Shown here: in pieces, positions 56,966 through 64,000 of the stretch | Numbering within the stretch: position 1 is the first letter of the stretch | How the letters are laid out: every line of letters begins with the position of its first letter | From: Tetraselmis striata | Taxonomy: Eukaryota; Chlorophyta; Chlorodendrophyceae; Chlorodendrales; Chlorodendraceae | Length of the DNA stretch: 64,000 bases | Direction of reading: 5' to 3' | Assembly: GCA_006384855.1 (NCBI GenBank) | Contig: VCJN01002476.1 | Location: 1 to 64,000 of the forward strand | Position numbers and translations under genes: made by a program | The notes under the pieces: model-generated | What the model was told of the DNA's origin: nothing | The model's database searches: none | The model's input: only the letters and a program-made list of their open reading frames with translations

Positions 56966-58730
56966 CGGTAAAACCGAGGTTGAGTCGCTGAAGTAAAAAG
57001 CCGTGCGAGACGCAGTGGTTGCAGCGGCTTATTTCTTGCTTGTTCAGGCAGTATCACGTTAGCTTCGTCCGGAGCAAAGTAACGTGCTGCCTATGTGGTC
57101 AGAAAACCGCGCTCCTTATTCGCGCACAATTTCCGTGCACCCAAGCGCGAGCAAGGGTGGCACCTGCTTTCGTGGCAAGCGCGTGTTGGAGTCCTTCTCA
57201 GACGACGATGCAACCAACCATACACCTACCCTTACTCGGCCGAGGCGTGTCCGGTATATGTGGACGAGCCTTGGCGAGGCTTACACGTTCCCCAAGCGGG
57301 AGGACGCAAAGGATGCCGTGAAGTGGCTACTCGACGTGTGGCCATTTCGTCGTACCGGGGCCAAGAACTTAGTGGTACGCCCCCCCCCTCTCCCATCGTC
57401 ACGACACATGCCGCCAAGCATTACCTCGTCGGCCTTGCTAACCTAACTCTCAATTTGTTTATCGGTTTTCTGTGTAAGTCCCACGTCGGCTGCGGTGCCC
57501 ACCTCCGTGTGGCGCAGAGTGATGTCACGAAGTTGTGGAAGGTGCAACGTGAAGACTGCCCTCACACGCCTCGAGAGCTTGCTGAGGTGTATGACAACAA
57601 AATGCGCCACAAAGCGTCAAGGCTGACATGCGGCCCTTATTCATAATGTCGGACACGCCCGGCCAAGCTGCTGCCAAGCTGCCTCGTGAAATGCGTGAGA
57701 AGATCCGGGACTACGACGGCTTTCGGAAGGTTGTAGAGCTTGGGAGAATTCGTTATCGAGGCAACTTAAGGGTGGCACAGCAATCGAGTCCTTCGCGGAC
57801 GTCTCAGAGTGGGCATCTGCGCACATGCTTAGCGCGGATATGGCACCAGTGCTGGGGAGTATGCGGGCGAGGTGCCAGACGATAACAATCTCATCGTCTT
57901 TGACATCGAGCCTGCCGCCGCTGTAGTTTCCTTTCGTAGCCAAGGGCTTCTCCGCAATCTCCGCCATGCGGAGCTACCCGACTTGCATGCCACACTGGTA
58001 GCAGCTAGCACCCACAAGATTCACTACGGAACGTGGATGCTTCTCACCGTGGGAACATACTCAGCCGAGTATGACCCCGACAAGAAGAAGCTCGTCCACC
58101 GGTTCCGGCCTATCATCTCCTTTGCTTTTGCCGGAAGCGAGAGCGAGGCCTCCGTGAGCTTCCTTTTCACTTCCACATTCGCAGCTCACCGCCGAATCTA
58201 CGGCAGTGTTCCCGTTGTGAAGTGCATCGTCAGCGACAAAGGCACCGGCATCCGGGCGGCCATTCGCTCCACGCTAACCGATGCTCAGCGGGTGCATGAT
58301 GCTTCTCGACGAGGCACCGAATACCGCCATTCCTCACGTGCCTAACACCCCCCCCCCCCCCCCCAACCCCCGCGCCTCCCTCCGCAAGATGCTTCCTTGT
58401 TGGGTCCATGTATACCACATGTTCAGATGGAAGAAGGGCCGAGTGAGGGACAATGGCCGAGATATGTCGCCGTTGTTGCCAACACTGAGAATTGGGACAA
58501 GTGTGCGGCTTATGTGGAGTTCATATTCCGCACGGTCGAGCAAGCCCAGGCTTTGTCCGACATCGTCATGCGTATGTGGGAAGAAATGGGTGAGCATCGC
58601 GCTTCCCGTTGGTTCCGCGACAAGTACTTTGGGGACGATCTTGATTGGACAGTCACTGTTGCTAATGGTGTCGTCGGAGTCCCGGCACAAATCAATCCCA
58701 GAAATAATCCTGGCACAAGGTTGCGAAATT

Positions 58731-59055
58731 GAAATTGATTACAACGTGCTAGTCTGCCGCTCTCCACCGCCCAGACTGAGTTGCTCTTAGGGCATGCCAT
58801 CTCTAAACATAGTAGCGAACACATATATTAGTGTACTTGCAGCTCAGGCTTCCGGCCATCCTCCGTCGTTTCCAAGCCCCGCCTCCTTCCATCACGTGAT
58901 AATTAGCTGTGTTATTTTCGGATAACTCCCAGTAGTCGCCAGTACGAGCGACTACCGCTAATTGGCAGTACGGGGATTACGAATGCAGTACTCGCCCCAC
59001 CCCCGAAAAAGGTTTTCATGTACATTGGTAATGCACCGGCACCGTGCAATCTTCG
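58731..59055 (+). repeat. Dispersed ~330-bp repeat, copy B, inserted in the MULE
   Basis: Starts GAAATTGAAATTGATTACAA directly after the interrupted transposase codons. See copy A for shared blocks. Confidence 0.75.
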
Positions 59056-60150
59056 GTGGTCGTGCCTCTTGGCTCCACATGCCGCCATCGCTGAAAATAT
59101 CCCGCAGATCGCGGCGTTGATCGCCGCACCACGCCGGCTGTGGCGGTCCGCCGGCCTCGGCCGCGGTCCGCCGATGCCGCCTCCATCTCGCCCGCCTGAG
59201 CTCTTGCGGTAGGGTCCCCAAGGGGGTCTGGAGGGGAAAAGGCGGGCACCAACCTCCCCCCCCCCCCTCTATCTGGTCCGCGTGTCGTCGCTCCGTGGTC
59301 GGCAGGCCGGTCCTGCTCGCCCGCGCGCCGCTCGCCTCCGCGGCGCGCCTCGTCGCTGTAGCCGCCCGTCCAAGGTCATACCGAGCTGACCGCCAGCTGA
59401 CTCCTCCCGCTGCATGGCTGCGACTCCGTCAGAGCACTCCGGCTCCTGTCTCCTGGCCACTGAGTCGCTGCCATGCCCGGCCTCTCCGCCCCCGAACGCC
59501 CGCCCCGCCTTTAAGTGCCGCCGGGCTCATATCTCCTCGCCCTCGCCACCCACGCCCATTCTCACGGGACGGCCGAGGGTTTCCCGGGTGTTCCGAACGG
59601 GTCGGCCGCAGGGCGCCGCCGAACACTCCGCTAAACTAGGCCGGGATTCGAGTGATTCACAAGTGGAACACATACGGGTGCGGGGTACGCCAGATCTTCT
59701 GCAGGTCGGTCGCGGGTCGTACCGAGGTACGAGAACACGATTTTATTTCGAACAGCCCTCGCCACCCCCGTCGTACAGACCTCCCTCCTCACCCGCCGTA
59801 GTCGGATCTCGGAGAGGTCGACGCACGGCGGAGGTCGTACAATAACTATTATTAGCAGCCCCCCGTATAGGGCCGCTGCCCGGCGGCGCCAGCAGGCGCT
59901 ACCATGACTACGAGTATTATTTGAAAAGCCCCCCGTAGGGCTCCCCGGTCGTCGCAAGATCCAAGGACCCGCCACAACCGGCCACCCCGCTCAGCCCCCT
60001 GCCGCACCCAGCCGGGTACGGGTCTTAGGGGTTTATTAGCAACGCCCACCACGTGGAGGTGGGGGTGGTGCCGGCGGGCCTGCCGCACCCAGGATCCTCC
60101 GCTTCTGGTGGGCCAAGGTTGCGAAGGCTAATTCCTTGGTCGTAGTCAAC
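59056..60150. other. GC-rich insert of unknown origin within the split MULE
   Basis: High-GC DNA with overlapping frames on both strands (59269-59975) and no recognised motif. It may be the remainder of the element whose left end is repeat copy B. Confidence 0.35.
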
Positions 60151-60845
60151 CCACTGACACTCTGTTGACTGTGCATCTGCCGGACTTCATCGTCATCATG
60201 AAGACAATCAGGCATGGGGAAAAAGCACGACTCTCCCTTAATTTCGGCAAGGAGCTTGCCCAGCACGTGCACGAGGCTATGGACAACATATGCGAGCCCC
60301 GTCGTATCACGACTTCACGAGTGGGAGGGCGCCATGTACCCCAATGCCGACTTATACAACGACCGCTCAGAGTTTCGGAGTGTGACACCAACGCGCGCGG
60401 GAATCTATCGCCGAATCTTGGCGGGGGAGTTGAACCCGGGGTACCATCTGTCTGCGGGCCCTTCAGAGGGGTTACCACTCCCTTATTCACCGTGTCGCCT
60501 TGAAAGATGGGGTGCCAATTTGCGATTGCAAGGCGTTTTGGAGGTACGACATCTGCGGACACTCTCTCCTTTGGACCGCGTTGCGGTCCACCACCGAGAT
60601 AGCGAGATTGCGAAAGCTTGCCGAAATTCTGGGCGACCGGAGAGTACCGGTGCCACCCTCCCCGGACCTCTTCGCGCCGGGCCGCCTTGGCGTGCGCACT
60701 GGCGTTGGTCCTCCCAAGTGGTCAGTGGTCGCCTTCCGGCTCTCCCTTCGTTCGCCGCCGGAGCCCGGCCCCGGATTTCTGACCGCCCCTCGTCTGCCCC
60801 TCGAGCAGGCCGGCGCCCTCTTGCGTCGTGACCCAGGATTAAGCT

Positions 60846-61342
60846 CGGCAAACCACACAGCCCCGCCCTTTAAAATGTTTACTACCGCCGGTAGTTGGGG
60901 TTTCCTTTTCCGCATGCATGTATGGCGACCGCTGCGCGCGTTCGCCTGCGTACGAGTTACAAATGTGCCATGCATGCGATGCTCGCAGCTAAGCATCGGA
61001 CTCAAAAGCACGGTAGTCCGCGTACCGGTATGCTTCACCACCCGAATTCCGCCCGGAAGATAACTGCCTTTATTACAAACAAGCACGGTCAACTCTAGCA
61101 CCACGCTGCGAGTCGAGGTAGAATCGAGGTAGAATTCTTGTAAAAGCTAGCGGGCTATCTGCTGTCCCCATCTTCCATCTTCGCGCCCGGCCTACCATGT
61201 GGCGGGCCGCGTCCCTCCCTCCCTCACTTCGTGCTTTGTGTTCTCGCGGGCTACCGACTACAGGCTCCTGACTTATTAGAAAACACTGCAACCCAAGCCA
61301 AAACCCCTTTTCGGCAAACCACACAGCCCTCTCCCTTTGAAA
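60846..61342 (+). mobile_element. 3' end (B1-A2-B2) of a third PAT-like YR element
   Basis: B1-like 60846-60875 (CGGCAAACCACACAGCCC... CTTTAAAA) is followed at once by TGTTTACTACC...GGGGTTTCC, resembling the A start TGATCTAAAC...GGGGTTTCC. The segment ends in a B2-like copy, CGGCAAACCACACAGCCC... TTTGAAA, at 61312-61342. The order matches the 3' ends of the elements at 12.9-15.4 and 30.0-33.2 kb. No A1 or recombinase was found upstream; that space holds MULE sequence. It lies about 190 bp before the deformylase start. Confidence 0.5.
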
Positions 61343-61534
61343 CGCCGCCACTGTCACCACAGCTCCTGAAAAAACAAAAAAAAGCCCGGGACCGCCTGCA
61401 GTCCGTTCGGAGGTCCCGCCCGGCAAGCAAGTCGGCAACGATAAGCTCACGGGCTATCGGGTACTGCGAGTAACCCATCGCCTTCGACATACAGCAAGCC
61501 GTGCAATCCTCACGCGAGACGCGTACAGAAGGAG

Positions 61535-63018
61535 ATGGCAGCGGCGACAGTTGGCGCAGTTCTGGGCGCGTCCGCGCAGGCGCTGCGGTGCTGCGTGCCA
61601 CTGCGCACGTGTTACCGGCCGGCGGCGCCCACCTGGCCCGGCGCCCGCCGGCGGGCGAGCGTTGCGCCGCAGGCACGCCGGGGGGCGCTCCAAGTGGCTC
61701 GGGGTCGGCGCAGCAGCCGGCTGTCGTCGGAGCTAGAGGAGATGGACGCGGAGGTGAAGCAGTTCGCGCCGGACGGTACGACCTCATCTTGTCAGAATTG
61801 CGCCACTTTAGGCGCGCTATCATGGCCTGCACGTATGTATGTGTGCATGTGTCGTTCATGATGACGACGTAGCAGCACCGCTCTGCTCATTAGATGCTTC
61901 TCGGGGGGAGGGGCTAGCTGGCTGAAGAGCACCCCGCACAATCGTAGTTACCAAGCTGGAATGGAAGTCGCCTCTCACACTAGATTCCATCGAGAAGTAC
62001 CCCAGCCCTGTGCTGCGCGCGCCCAACGGCCGCATTGCCACTTTTGGAGAGGACCTGAAGAAGCTGGCGGCGGAGATGCTGGAGGTGATGTACCAGGATG
62101 ATGGCGTGGGGCTAGCTGCCCCGCAGGTGAGCACCGCGGCGATGCGTGCCGACCCTGAGGCGCAATGAACCAATGGTATGAAATTAAATCCTCCCCCGCT
62201 GAGCCCGCCACCCACACTCGGGCTGCCCGTCCTGCGGCGGCGTACCAGGTGGGCGTCAACGTGCAGCTGATGGTGTTCAATCCGGAGGGCATCCGCGGGC
62301 AGGGGAAGGAGTACATTCTGTGCAACCCGCGCGTCATCTCCACCGGCAAGGCCACGGAGCGCGGCGAGGAGGGCTGCCTCTCCTTCCAGACGAAGAAATT
62401 CGAAATCCTGGGGGACGTTGAGGTGCGCACGCCATCCGCGGGCCGCTATGGGTACCGCTCAGCAGCATGCCCCCCCACCCACCCATCCACGTAAAGCACG
62501 GCATGCGGGCCGTGGGTCCTCACCCACCGCTGCGCCCGTGCCATACAGCGCCCCACCATTGTGAAGGTGAAGGCGCAGGATGAGACGGGGGCCAAATTCC
62601 AAATCAAACTGGACGGCTGGCAGGCGAGGATTTTCCAGCACGAATTTGACCACCTCAAGGTCCCCCCCCCCCCCCCCCCCCCAGCAAACACCTTCTCTAC
62701 TTCAGCTGGTGGCGCCACCGCGTCTGTACCACCCCTTCAATCCACGGCCGGGGGGCATCTGCACATCAGAATTATAGGCATGTATCCGGTATTGGAGCAG
62801 CGGAATTCTGGTAGTCATTGCGCATTAGGAGCTCGGGGCACAGTAAACAGGGATGGGCTGCTGGCTGACTGACGCTGCCGCATGGGCAGGGCAAGCTGTT
62901 TGTGGATGCGGACCGCATGGTGCCGGAGCACAGGCAGGCCGCGATCGGGGAGCTGCAGCTAATGGAGGAGCAGTTTGGGGCGGCCAACCCGGGCGTGGAG
63001 TATGAGCGGGTACAGTAG
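61535..63018 (+). CDS. PDF1B: Peptide deformylase, organellar (PDF1B-like)
   Basis: Removes the formyl group from N-terminal methionine of organelle-made proteins. Exons are 61535-61775, 61948-62126, 62249-62422, 62549-62659 and 62890-63018; all borders are GT/AG, phases fit, and the total is 277 residues. The first ~60 residues (MAAATVGAVLGASAQALRCC, then Arg- and Ala-rich) look like a chloroplast transit peptide. The three family motifs are complete: GVGLAAPQ at the end of exon 2, EGCLSF in exon 3 and QHEFDHL at the end of exon 4. They supply the metal-binding Cys and two His plus the catalytic Glu. The C-terminal helix ends ERVQ. Intron 4 begins with a poly-C run right at the donor. Confidence 0.94.
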
Positions 63019-64000
63019 GCCGCTTGGGGCACGTGACCCCCCTAGCCTGCCTCGATGTGACGCAAGCGGCGCGGTGGCCCCCGTAATATGACGGGATGTA
63101 ACACCATGTTGGACATGCTAGCCGGACATGGACTTTGAGCGCCTAGACCTCGCCGCATGCTGGCATCGTGGGTGAATCACAGCCGGTGCAGCGGCAGCGG
63201 TGAGATGACGTGAAGCTGCGCAGCTCAGAAATACCTCAAGATGTCTGCCATCAATGGGACATGAGAGGTGGAAGGGACCGACCTCAAAGCATGACGCCAA
63301 TCGCTATAGCACAAGGTCTGCAAAGGAGACCCCACGAAGGAACGCAGCTCAGGAAAGTCTCAATTTTTACGTGCTGCATCCGATTATAGCACGGGAATAA
63401 TTCCACCCAAACTACCACAACATTATGTGTATATATGGTCTTATAACCTATTATGGCCTGTTGCCGTGAATAATTCTTCGAAAGGGCCTGTGTGGCACCG
63501 AACTGACTGTATCACCAAAAAATGACACCTGGGCACTGTCATGTGTAACCTCTGGCAGCACTTCTCCTTCAACTGGCGGGGTTAAGGCTGCAGTTCCCGC
63601 TACATCCTGCGCGCGCGCTCTGCATTTGCACTTCTGTGTAGTAATAAGAGTGAGAAGTAATAGCAATAATATAATAGCGACTAGATGGATTTCGACAACA
63701 CTGAACCAGGACTGAACATATTGTTACAGGCATCAGGGTCTATAGAAGTATGGAGGGCACGGGAGGTACTTACGGTGCTAGTGCGCTACCATAAGACGCA
63801 GCTGGCTACTCGCCACTGATTCCACAACAGTCCAAGCGGACGTGAGACACTCCATGGGGTCCCCGGGCATCATATCAGGGCAAACCCCCCATGCAGGTAG
63901 TGTACGGGTCAGCCTACATGCCTTGTCCGCTCGGTTGAGCGGTCGTCTCGTACCCGTACGCGAGAAGTCCGGTTGTCGATTCCTGGCCGATGTATTTTCG
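63019..64000. other. Downstream intergenic to window edge
   Basis: Includes the deformylase 3' UTR and a TAGCGACTA word (63675-63683). 63932-63990 looks like a degenerate tRNA (GCTCGGTTGAGCGG arm, GGTTGTCGATTCC B-box-like) but does not fold into a full cloverleaf; a tRNA-derived SINE is possible. Confidence 0.4.

Larger units (their letters stand above)
57080..60720 (+). pseudogene. MULE-family transposase, frameshifted and split by a 1.4-kb insertion
   Basis: Mutator-like transposase. In order: N-terminal zinc-binding part (CKSHVGCGAHLRVAQSDVTK ... DCPHTPRELA, about 57470-57600), a linker (PREMREKIRDYDGFRKVVEL), then the DDE domain from about 57880 with FRPIISFAFAGSESEASVSF and the catalytic-type CIVSDKGTGIRAAI (about 58226-58265). 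The block CWVHVYHMFRWKKGRV follows, then WFRDKYFGDDLDWTVTVANG. At 58731 a dispersed repeat interrupts it. Coding resumes at about 60165 (LPDFIVIMKTIRHGEKARLS) and ends with the SWIM zinc finger PICDCKAFWRYDICGHSL near 60515-60570. Several frame changes and a poly-C run (58349-58363) break it. Terminal inverted repeats were not identified. Confidence 0.75.

Noticed and set aside
63932..63990. tRNA gene at the right edge
   Set aside because: The D-arm and B-box are suggestive, but the acceptor stem does not pair and the T-loop has two extra bases.
1..64000. CRISPR arrays or bacterial operons
   Set aside because: No regularly spaced repeats of that type; introns, LINEs, LTR elements and the proteasome gene show a eukaryotic nuclear genome.

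Overview
The window looks like nuclear DNA of a green alga (Chlorophyta). Coding sequence is GC-rich, genes are split into many short exons with clear GT-AG borders, introns carry long poly-C or poly-G runs, and intergenic stretches are AT-richer. The gene set fits this: an ArsM-type arsenic methyltransferase, a proteasome alpha subunit, an organellar peptide deformylase with a transit-like N-terminus, MORN and EF-hand proteins, and a giant secreted Pro/Thr-rich protein with PAN/Apple domains. The clade below Chlorophyta cannot be fixed by eye.

Layout. 0-7 kb: arsM (minus, runs off the left edge, carries a one-base frameshift), a calmodulin-like gene (minus, with a 10-nt microexon), and an EamA-type transporter (plus). 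7-9.6 kb: AT-rich, no gene seen. 9.6-15.4 kb: mobile DNA, made of a decayed tyrosine-recombinase (YR) element, a LINE tail and a complete non-autonomous element with split direct repeats. 15.9-17.5 kb: proteasome alpha-3 gene. 17.9-19.2 kb: an unrecognised minus-strand gene. 19.7-33.2 kb: a nest of transposons. It holds a nearly full-length LINE with reverse transcriptase and a likely PD-(D/E)XK nuclease, a young LTR element with no recognisable proteins, an inverted LTR split by a second LINE, and a gag-plus-YR element with split direct repeats and no reverse transcriptase. 33.9-35 kb: MORN gene. 37.8 kb: tRNA-Lys(CUU). 41.7-50.4 kb: one very large secreted-protein gene on the minus strand, with two related MITE-like insertions in its introns. 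53.8-54.3 kb: a possible small basic protein. 55-61.3 kb: transposon remnants, including a MULE split by a dispersed repeat and the 3' end of a third YR-type element. 61.5-63.0 kb: complete five-exon peptide deformylase gene.

The cellular genes do not form a pathway; they are independent housekeeping or environmental genes separated by mobile DNA. The most coherent system is the YR element family. Three elements at about 12.9, 30.0 and 60.8 kb share end words, a hairpin at the inner border of the long repeat, and an inner junction that reproduces the fused ends of a circle. One encodes the recombinase. The 12.9-kb element has no recognisable recombinase and is plausibly mobilised by such an enzyme. 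All calls come from reading the sequence; no alignment or search was run.
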